Under the pieces are notes generated by a model. That model did not search any database. It was not told where the DNA came from and saw only the letters and a program-made list of their open reading frames with translations. A DNA stretch of 64,000 bases from Myxococcus xanthus (lineage in GTDB: Bacteria; Myxococcota; Myxococcia; Myxococcales; Myxococcaceae): NCBI RefSeq assembly GCF_900106535.1, contig NZ_FNOH01000001.1:744001-808000 (forward strand), written 5' to 3'. Positions 1 through 10,300 of the stretch are shown one piece after another. Both the position numbers and the translations under genes were made by a program. Position 1 is the first letter of the stretch; every line of letters starts with the position of its first letter.

Positions 1-328
1 CCGTGAGGAGGAAGCCCAGGTAGGGGCGAACCCCGTCATAGGCCTGCCGCATGTTGGGCCGGAAGGCCCGGACGAACGTCTCTTGATGGGCGGCGTCCAA
101 ATCCAGCGCGGACAACGCGGCGCTCCGCGTCCCCCCATCCGTGCCCACCGCGAACTTTCGCGAGAGGTAGCGGAGCACCTCCGGCGAATAGGCTCGGTAC
201 ACCTGCGTGAGGACGGACGTCTCCCCTCGGCGGAAAGCCTCCAAGACGGACCGGTCGTTTCCAGGCAGCACGGTAACTCCGTCCCTCGTCGCGAGCCGGC
301 TCGAGCCCAATGCCCGGCCGTCCGTCAT
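1..328 (-). CDS. RNA polymerase sigma factor, N-terminal part (runs off window)
   Basis: The minus strand is open from 328 to the window edge. After a short variable N-terminus it reads as sigma-70 region 2: a helix with VYRAYSPEVLRYLSRKF, then a loop and DLDAAHQETFVRAFRPNMRQ, matching the ECF-type pattern in which a conserved Asp-rich segment precedes the ETF.R.F core-binding helix. It would direct RNA polymerase to a specific regulon. The ATG at 328 has a purine run placed too close to be an ideal RBS. A GTG at 271 has a well spaced GGACGGAG upstream and is an equally good start. Regions 3/4 lie outside the window, so group 4 (ECF) membership and the target promoters are inference. Confidence 0.8.
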   Translation of the reverse strand, partial: MTDGRALGSSRLATRDGVTVLPGNDRSVLEAFRRGETSVLTQVYRAYSPEVLRYLSRKFAVGTDGGTRSAALSALDLDAAHQETFVRAFRPNMRQAYDGVRPYLGFLLT

Positions 329-395
329 CCCTTCAAAATGGGATACGGAACGGGGTCGCAAAATGGGTCGCGCCTATAACGAATGGCGCGCATTT

Positions 396-1028
396 TCATT
401 GTGGGTCGGTTTGACGATTCCCACCCGGGGCCGGGAGGGGCCATGTGGGGTGCAGGGTTACCCAGGTTTGGTGGAGGCGGTCGAGCAGCCGAAGATGGTC
501 GGATGGGTTCAGCCCCTGGGCTGCCGCCGGGGCGGTGGACCACCAGGCAGAGTTGAAGAGACAGGCGGCGGTGTTGGCCTGAATCAATGGCAGGGCGTCG
601 CTGCGCTGCTCGAACAGGGCCAGGAGCTGGCGTTCAAGAGGACCGAGCGTGGTGTCCGGACCGAGGTAGCCGGGGCCGTACCAGGCCTCCGTGAAGCGCA
701 CGGGGCCTTGGATGTGCTGATTGAAGGTGGCCAGCTCCTCGGCGGGAACCCACAGCTCTTGGTGGCGACTGTTGCCCACGGTCCGCACGGGGAAGCGTGA
801 GGCGTAGTCCGCCCCCACGTCGAAGGCCGTGACGAAGCCCGCGTGCCCAGAGCCCGCGTCCGGCGTGTTCCAGTCCCGGCAATTTGCCGTGCGTACTCGG
901 CGTTCATCACCGGGTAGAAGATGGGCTGGTCGGGCAGTCGGGGCGAGGAACGCCGAGCATCCACTGACGAGGAAGAGCTCCGCCTCCTTGAGGCCGACTG
1001 AGCGGTATAGCGCGCGGGTGTTCGGCAT
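396..1028 (-). pseudogene. Frameshifted hypothetical protein gene (two compensating shifts)
   Basis: The ATG at 1028 opens a 210-codon frame, but the best protein is split between two frames. The first about 25 codons (ALYRSVGLKEAELFLVSG) and the part after about 880 (DWNTPDAGSGHAGFVTAFDV onward, with QELWVPAEELATFNQHI) are in one frame. The middle (PRLPDQPIFYPVMNAEYARQ) reads well only in the neighbouring frame. The switches fall near 946-960 and 875-880; at the second, one extra C before GGGAC would restore the frame. From memory, a family of about 150-residue bacterial proteins runs through these three blocks continuously. Function unknown. This is either a recent pseudogene, a protein with a scrambled 20-residue segment, or two sequencing errors. 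Confidence 0.6.
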
Positions 1029-1275
1029 GGGCCGCTCTCATTCGGGTGGCCTGCAAGGCTTCAAGTGGGTTTCTTAGGGACCCAGGTGGGGGCGCAGGAC
1101 TCACACTGGTATTGGCTCCTGGCGTACTGTCTGTGTTGCCTCGCGTCTGCGCGCTGCACTGGTCAGGCTCTACAACGGTTGGAGTTCTGACTGTGCGGAA
1201 AGAACGCCTTGGGTTGATGCGGCACTGACCCAGGTCGGGCTCGGGCACCGTGACGAAACCATGATGGCGCTGGAA

Positions 1276-1305
1276 TTGACACTTGTCGGAGTGGGCAGGT
1301 AGTGA
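1276..1305 (+). promoter_or_regulatory. Candidate sigma-70-like promoter for the RHS gene
   Basis: A perfect TTGACA at 1276-1281 is followed after 18 bases by TAGTGA, a weak -10 match, just upstream of the large RHS gene. The rest of 1029-1275 shows no supported gene. Only the -35 box is convincing, so this is a tentative call. Confidence 0.25.
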
Positions 1306-1320
1306 ACTCTGCAAGGGGAG

Positions 1321-4300
1321 ATGTCAATGCGAGCCTTGGGGAGTGCGATGCGGTCAGGTCAGACGGGGATGTTGCTGCTAGCGCTGTTAGCGTCGCTGGT
1401 GGCACGTGCGGATGGGGGTGTTTGGAAATGGCTGCCCGAGCAGCAGCTCGAAGGGGGGCTGTCGGTTGACTCGATGTGCCGCCAACCTCCTTCGTCAGAA
1501 GAAACTCTGGCTGAGGACTGGACAGCGGCCTTTGAGGCAGCGCGCGCCGAGTGGGAGTCAAAACGGGATGCGGATCAGGTTCAATTGGTTGAGAGCCTGG
1601 CGCAAGCTTATGCTACTCTTGGAGCCCGTCCTGCTTGGTGGCAGCATTTTCTCCATATGCCATGGGCTGAGGTGCCAGAGGCGCTAGCACTGGAGCGCGC
1701 TCATTCTGCTCTTCGGAATGTCGTGGAGCAGGTGAACGCAGGCGCTTTCATGGGGGGCGCATCCCAAGCATACAAAGACGAAATCTTGGAAGCCCTCGCG
1801 CTTCAATTGAAGGCGATCGAGTCGCTTTCTGGCGGTAGCTACACACGGGCATGGCAACTGGCTTGGGGGGAGTCACCGCATGAGGGCATCGCTCGGCTGC
1901 AGTCGAAGGTTTCGAGCTGGGATGCGGGATTCGCGGTAGACGATGTGACGCAAGTTGCTCGTATCGAAAAAGTCGTGGCAACTGACCTGCAGGAAGGCGT
2001 GGTCGGTCAGCCGCTCGCTTTGCCGGTGACAGTGCGAGTGTCAACTTTCTCTGGTGAACCCGTTGTCGGGGCGACTGTAACGTTCAAGCGAGCGGGGGAT
2101 GCTCATTTGATGTTTCTGCCACATCCTGGACCTGGGGGGGGACAGAGTGAGTTGCAGGCAATTACAGATGAGCACGGGCACGCGTCGGTGCGGGTGGTTC
2201 CCGATGCGAATATCGAGAGGTCACGTATTCAAAGGATGGGCACTTACGCTGCCCAGTACCTGGGCTACAATCTAGTGGCAGCGGAGACATCAAACGGAAC
2301 TCAGGTGTTTGGGCTGATTCAGCCATTTGCACTGGTTGGATTGCCGGATGTTCCTGCGAACCTTCTTCCAAATTTTGATAATACGCCGACCGAACCTGGC
2401 TTGCAGATGATGGGGAGTCTGAATGTTCGGGTTGTAGATCAGTATGGAAATAACCTGGCAAATGAGCCTGTGGTTTGGACGCAGTTGGATCCGACAGGAC
2501 GGTTCTTTGCGTCTAGCATGGTCGACACTCCCCAGGTTCTCGACTACTCAAATCCGCTCCAGTTGATGACAATAACTGGCTGGTCTCGAACCTCTGGGTA
2601 TCAGGCTGTGGACTATATTCCCGGGCCGACATCAGGCACCTATCGTGTTACAGCTGCCTTGGGGAGTCTGATTCAAGACTTTGACGTGAGTGCAACCGCG
2701 TCTAGGAATACCTATGTTCTGCGTGCTCCGTCTTATGAGCCGTATGCCACTGTCTATGGGCTGCACTCTTCACGGGTTTCGAAGATTCAGATTCTACGCT
2801 GGCCGCAAGGCGCCACTGGCTGGACTCCGCTGAATGGCAATGAGCAGGGGTTGCTGGCCGCTGAGGTCAAGATTGATACGTATGCCGGTTACGGACCAGG
2901 TGGGAGTAGTTCAAATCTTCTGGATTCTTATGTGGAAGAGCCTGTTCTGATAGGAGTTGAGCCCCTTGATGATGCGATGTCTGTTGTTCATCGCGTAAAG
3001 GCCTTGGTGGCGCCTTCGGCGGGGAATCCCCAGCCGTATCAGAATTACCTTTTGAGTTGCCGCGTTTATGTGGAGGGACGTGTTAATCCTGTTTCCTGTC
3101 ACCGGGGAATGTATAACCCCAGTCGTTCTGTCGTTCCTTCCTTACGCCTTATAAGGAGGCTTCCGGACGGCAGAGTCGTATCCTCTGAGGGGGATGCGGA
3201 TGCGTCCGATCAAGCGGTGGGATTCACGGTAGCCAATAGCAGTTCGGATAAACTCTACGTTCGAATGATAGTTCAGCCGAACGAACCTGGCGACGCCATT
3301 GTAACAGGCTTCGAGCAACTGCCTCTTGACTCCGACGGTGATGCGGAAATTCAATCAACCGCCGGCGTTAGTCACCTGTTGAGCCTAAATTCCTCTACTC
3401 GGGGCGGGGGTGTGCGGTTCGAGCTGTACGCGAAAGATCATGGCCCGACTTCCGTCACGAAGGTTCTTCAGGCTGTAAGAGAGTTCGAAGTCACTGCTCA
3501 AGAACCAGAGCTCGTGTTGAGGGGCCTCCCGCTGGTCGCACGCTGGGTGTTGCCAGCGTGGGATTTTGTTTCTGCGCGAAATCCTGTTCCAGGACAGCCG
3601 CCGCCTGAGGATGCCCAGGTGCCTGTGGCTTATTCTGCCCAGCTTGTCGTGCTTGTTAATTCTGATGGAATACTGCGCGTGTTGCGCGGCGGAGATGAGA
3701 TCTCCAGAGCCGCTGTGCAGGTTAATGCTACTAGTGCCGTCACACAGGTCACCCCGATTAGCGGATTGCCTATCGTGGTGGAGTGGAATGGCTACGCGGT
3801 GGTGGACCTGTCACCGGGGGCTGCGGGGGTTGAAACTATTGGTATCTCATTTACTCCTGCGAATGCCAATGCTCAGACAGTGACTCGGGAAGTGCCGCTC
3901 AAGACCTCCGTCATGTCGGAAGGGAGGCTGTCTGTGGGCCATACGTTCATCAAGGGGGTCAGCTTGGTGGATGGTCATTTGGTGAAGCAGGCCGTGGATC
4001 TAGAGTCTCCAAGTCGAGGTTTGGGGCTGACATGGTCGCGTACGTACGCCAGTGGTGAATCAGAAAACGGTGTGTTGGGATTGGGATGGACGCATGCGTA
4101 TAATGGGGTCGTTCGGCCTCTTGGAGACTTCCGTTTTCTCGTCACCAGTGGTGAGGGGGGCGGACAGGTGTTCAAATGCACCGGTGACGGCACGGGCTGC
4201 GTTCCGCAGCCGGGATATCACGGAACGTTCCGTGCGGAGGGCACCGGAACTGAACGAGCGTATGTTTTCAGGGCGAAGAGCGGGGTGGAGTATCGCTACG

Positions 4301-7300
4301 GTCTGTTGGACACATTCAGCTTCCCTTTGAAATATCGACTTACGTCGGTGGTTGCTCCGACTGGGCATTCGCTGATGCTGAGCTATAATAATATCGCTGA
4401 AGAGAATACGCTGTCGCGGGTGTTCGATCTGGCGAGCGGACGGTCTCTCTGGTTCGGATATGGGCTCCACGGAGGGCGACAGCAACTTGTCGCCGTGGAG
4501 TTGCATCATTCAAGGACCCCAGATGCTGCAGAAGAGACCTTCCTGGAGGCTGTGGTCAGCTACGACTATGATGAGCAAGGTCGCTTGGTGTCCGTATCTC
4601 GCTACGACGAGGGAAATCTCGTTCGGACTGAGTCCTTTGCCTATGAAGAGGGCGCCTCCGAAGCTGGGCGGACACGGATGTCGCGGTACACGGGGCCCAA
4701 CGGCGAGGTAACCCGATATACGTATTACAGCAGCACGGATGTGTTGGCGGGCGAGGATCAATACCTGCTGCTGATGAATAAAGACGAGAGAGTGAAAGAG
4801 GTGATCGAGGTTCTCGAAACGTTGCCTGTTCGAGAGGGGATCACCACGTTCGCGTATAGTATCGCACCAGAGCCGCGCACGATTCTCGGGGAAGCTCTGA
4901 CAGTCTACACCACGACAGTCCATGGACCTCGGCCAGGGGTGCCTGCGTCAAGCTACCGGATGAATGCGACAGGGGCTGTAGTGGAGACGGTGCGGCCGTT
5001 GACCACTGGTGTCTTTGCGACGTCTAGTGCGCTATGGAACGCAACTCACCGTGCTCGTGAAACGGAAGCAGATGAGCGCGGGCGGGTGACGAATTTTGTC
5101 TATGATGAATTTGGAAATTTGACTGAACGTCGTATTGGGGGCACGGCGCTGCCGGGTTCTGGGCTTGTCGCCCCTACGCTCCAGGTTTTGGACGCCCAAG
5201 GTCTGCCCGTCGAAGAAATAGTGGAGAAATGGGGGTACGACCCGGGCTTTAACGTTCAAGTATGTCATGTGGACGCGGAAGGTTTTGCAACTGTCTCAAG
5301 AATCGATTCGATAGGGGATTCTCCTGAACAGGTGGTTCCTGTGGGGACAGGGCGAGTGCTTGAGACGCGCCGCTACGCGAACCGGGTGTCTCGTCCGGCG
5401 CTGACTTCGACTGCGCCTTGCGACGAGGTGGTGGCATCCTTGGCGACGTCGCCGCAAGACGTTGTGTTGAGTTGGCGTTACTGCGGTATTGAGGGCGCCG
5501 ATTGCCCGCCGAATGCTCTGCCGGGAGATTTGGCCGCGACTGTCGGCGCGGACGGTCACGAGGAGCAGGTGACGGAATATGACATGTATGGGCAGTTGCG
5601 CTCGAAGACACTGCAGGTAAGTGACACGTCTGTAATCACGGTACAGTCCACCTTTGATGCACGGGGGCGACTGGAAGTTGAGCAAGATGGTCTTGGCCGG
5701 CATCGGACTCTGCAATGGGATGCGCTAGATCGGCTGACGCAGGAGGACCAGTGGAACTTTGGGGAGCCCGGGGTGTCGCGGACAGTGCAGTATTACGCGG
5801 GCGGGCAACTCAAGCGTGAAGAGCAGGGAGTGGATTTCGTCCGAGACTATTATCTGGACGCAGCTGGACGATTGGCGCGCATCGTAGAGTCAGGAGGCGG
5901 GCTCGCTGCTCCATTGGAGACCCGTTACGGCTATGACGAGGCGGGTAATCGCACGACGGTCATTGACCGCCGCGGCGTACTTACCACCACAGCCTACGAT
6001 TTCGCGGATCGGCCCGTGGAGGTGAAGGTGTCTGTGGCGGACGGCCCCCGCTTCATTTCACAGGGGGGAAGTCCCGATGAAGTAGGGAGGAGCTACGTCC
6101 TCTCGACGACCAGGTATGACGATGCTGGTAATAAGGTCTGGCATGCGGATTTGTCTGGGTTTGATCGGACATATCGATTGGACTCGTTTTACCGAGTCGT
6201 GGAAGAGCATAGCCCTGAGGTGCCGGGAGCGTCCGATACTGCCCAGCCGCTGCGTTACATTCAGGAGTCTAGGTACGATTTGGTCGGGCGGAAGGTGCGC
6301 GAGGTGGATGGGAGCGGGCACGCGAGCACCACTGCGTATGATTTGCTTGGACGAGCCGTTGTCCTGACTGACCCGCTCGGCCGGGTGGAACGTCGAAGCT
6401 ATGACGGGAGAGGTAATGTCACGGAGGTACGTCGGGAGGCTGGAGGTGTGCTGCAGCGGACGCTGAGTACGACATATGATGGCCTTGGTCGAACACTGTC
6501 GATCTCTGAGAGCGCTGCGGCGGAAACAGGCAACGTTGTTTACACTACGCAAACCGTCCATGATGATGTGGCGCACGTCACATGGACCCAGAACGCTCGG
6601 GGCCTGCTCCAGGCGAGCCATTTGGACGGCTTGGGGCGTGTTTTCAAGGTGGTCGAGGACGCGCCGACGGGCCCGCTGCCCCGCCAACCAGATGATGCAC
6701 GCATTGGGCCTGCCCTCGCTCTGACGAGTACTGTAGAATATGACGCATTCAGTCGGGTGGCTGCCCGAGTCGATGCGCTGGGGCGACGCACTGAAACGGT
6801 GCACGATGCGCTAGGCCGGCAGGTGGCGGTGCATCACCCCATGGGTGTTTCCACAAGCAAGGTTTACGATGGCGAAGGAAATCTCATCCAGTCTGTGGAC
6901 GGTCGCGGAATCACTAGACGGTTCACCTACGATGCATTGGGACGGCCGCGCAATGAAGTGTTGGTGGAAAGTCTGTCCCAGGGAGGACAGTCACTTGTCG
7001 TGGGACAGCGTGCGTACATTGACGTCCCGGATGCAGAAGCGCTGACACGTGAGGAAGTGTTGGATGCGCGTGGGAACCTCACGACGCTCTATCGGGATGG
7101 GCTTGGCCGTGAGGTTCGTCGCATCGATGCGCTTGGTTATGTGACAAAATTCAGGTTCGACGCGCTCCATAAGCGGCAGACTCAAGATGCTAAGGGGTAC
7201 ATTGCTCGCTTCTCATATGATGGTGCTGGGCGAGTCCTTGGTCAGTCGGATTATGCTTCGGCCGGCAGTTCGCCGACATATTCACAGACATGGGAGTATG

Positions 7301-10300
7301 CGGATGCGGTCCGCGAGCAGACGCACCTGAACAGGCGCGGAGTTCCTACCGTATTGCTCCATGATGGACTGGGGCGGAAGACCCGCAGCGTTCGTGGGCA
7401 AGGCGCAGACGTTGCGGAGGAGTCCTGGGAGTACAATGCTTCGGGACACCCCATTCGTTTCGTTGATGCGAATGGCCATGCGGCCGAGCGACTCTATGAT
7501 GGTGCTGGACGTCTCATTGAAGAGCTCTTGGCCGCTGGCTCACTCGACGAGGCAAAGACGACGTTTCAGTATGACGCTGCCGGTCAGTTGACGCAGACGA
7601 AGGGGCCCCGAGTCACAGGAAGCGTATTCGATTTCCGCTACACCTATGATGATCTGGGCCGGCGTGTGCGTGAAGAGAACGCACTGAATCAGGTCACGGC
7701 CTGGGCGTACGATGCCGTAGGAAACAAGGTTTGTGCTAAGCAACCACTGGGACAGCCTTCGCTTGCGCACGGAGCGGCAAGTGGAATGTCACTGGCCCAG
7801 TTGGAGGCGAATGCCTGTGGGGGGACGTACGTAACGAGATTCGGATACGAGGAGGAAGGTAGGCTCGTATCCGTTACGGATGCTGCGAATGGGCTCTATT
7901 CGTACGTCTACGATGCCGCCCGTAACATGGTGGCGAAGCAGGATGCGAACGAAAATCTTACGACGTATGAGTACGACGTCCGGAATTTGCGTTCGGCTGA
8001 GCACCAGCATCTCGATGCTCACTCGCGGCTGACTTCGGCACAGCGGGATAGTGTCCCACTATTTGAAAGTGGTGCGACGCCCACCAGCAACACGGGCACT
8101 TTGACCTGGCGCCATACGTATGATGGCAACAGGAACGAAGCCTCGCGTGTAGATCCGAAGGGGCAGCGAGTTGAGTTCGCCCATGGTCTCCTTGACCGGT
8201 TGGCAAGCCGTACGTATTCGCAACATGCGACCCCGCGTGAGTTCCCTTCTGTTGATTCGGAGGTCCTTACTTATGATCCGAATGGGAATCTGACTGGCGA
8301 GTCACAGTCGAAGCAGACCACCAATGGTGTCCGACAGGAGGTTGTTACCTCTACGTTCGACGCTCTCGACCGACTGAAGACGCGCTTGCGCGAGTATGAC
8401 GGGAAGCAAGTGTCATACAGGTACGACGCATTGGGGAGCCGTACACGTGTCGAAGACTCAGATGCTGTTGCGACTACGTACATGTACGATGCGTTGGGTC
8501 GACTTACACATGCGACACTGCCTGAAGGCGTAGTGGAGTATCGATACTGGCCCGATTCGCTCCTTAAGGGTGTCACGTGGCCCAATGGGATATCCGAAGG
8601 TCGCTGCTACGACGCGGCAGGACGCCTCTCGCAGATTGTTGTCGGCAAGGGAGGCGTGAACGACTTGTGCCAGAGCATCGTGGCCATGGTCAGTCGCCAT
8701 GCGTATTCGTATGATGGTAATGGAAATCGCTTGGTGCAGATCGCGGTGCGCACGAGCCCTTCGACTCAGGAACTTGGGAGCCCGGAGTTTACCGAGTATG
8801 GATATGATGTTCTGAACCGTCTCACCGGCGTTAAGGCCCCAGATGGGCAGGCGTCGCTCTATCGGTGGGACGCTGTGGGGAATAGAACAGGTGAGCGGCG
8901 TGCGCCGAGTCTTGCTGTCTCGGGGCTCGGTCCCGACTCATACAATACGGTTCTGGCCCACGAAGTTACGTACGACGTTGTCGGCATTTTCAATCGCGTG
9001 GATTGGCTTCGGAATCTTCGCGATCTCAAGGATGCTACGAAGCATGTTTCTCTGGGCTACGATCTGGCGGGAAACATTACGCAGAAGACGGTGCAGGCTT
9101 CTACCCGCGCCTTTGTCTGGGATGTTCGTAATACGTTGACGGCCGTTTACGACAACGGCGTGGAGGTGGGTCGTTACGACTACGATGCCAACCTCCAGCG
9201 GACGATGAGGCACACGGCCGCAGGGAACGTGGAGTATGTCCTCGACGGTGCTTTCGTCTTGCAAGAGGCGGATGGAAGCCAAATCCATCGACCGACGCAG
9301 CGCCGTTATCATTATGGTGAAGGGCCGATTGCGGTCAGTGAAGCCCCCTCGGCAAGCTTGAGTTTTCTGGGGATGGATGCGCTAGGGAGCGTGACAGATG
9401 TTCTGAATGTAATTGGCCAAGTCACTGCTGCTCGAGAGTATGACGCATGGGGGAATTACCGCAGTGGCTCGGCGCCAAGCGTCAGTGACTTCAAACTGGG
9501 CTTCACGGGGCATCAGTATGACGTGGAGACAGGCCTCACGTACGCACGTGCTCGGTACTACGATTCGGACCTGGGGCGCTTCATCAGTCGGGACTCGTAT
9601 GAGGGCAAATCGGACGACGCGCCCAGCCTGCATCGGTACGCCTATGCCTATGCCAATCCGCTGAGGTACTCGGACCCGACAGGCCATTGCGTCAACTTCT
9701 TCGCGAGCGACATGGTGTCGTGGGGTAACTGCGTTGAATCAGGCCAGGTGCTCGCCGGTTACGGCGTGGGTGTCGCGAAGGTGTTCGGGGGTGTTGGTGT
9801 ACTCACCTACAACGCCACGGGAGCGCTCGTTTATGCAGCGACGGGCGAGTCGCAGTATCAGGCGCAGGCGGAGGCCTTCAGCCAGGGGACTGAGGGGTTG
9901 CTGCATTCCGTCAGAAGCCCAGGGGCATTCATCCAAAGCAGTTGGGATGGCCTCACGGGGGGCTTGGCGCAGATGGGCGACGCGATTGATCGCGGCGACC
10001 TCTACGGCGCTGGTGAAGGGCTGGGCAACTTCACTGCGCAAGCGGCGTTGCTGCACGAAGTTGGCCGGGGCGCGTCGGCCAACATTTCGCGGCTCCCCGC
10101 AACGGCCGCAGCGGGCGTCTCCGTAGGACTTGGCAATTCAGGGCGGGTGCTTGCCGTGACGGGGCCGACGCATCCGACACTGGGCTTGGCCGTCTTTGCG
10201 AACGCAGCGAATGGAAATGGTAGGTCGGGGGCCAGGGAAAGGACGGTCACTGAGGCAAGGGACAAGCCTGGGACGGCTGCTGTTGGGAGGCCAAAGAAGG

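Noticed and set aside
4000..9700. Possible tandem DNA repeat array or CRISPR
   Set aside because: Periodicity is the YD-repeat protein code; nucleotide units differ and there are no spacers.
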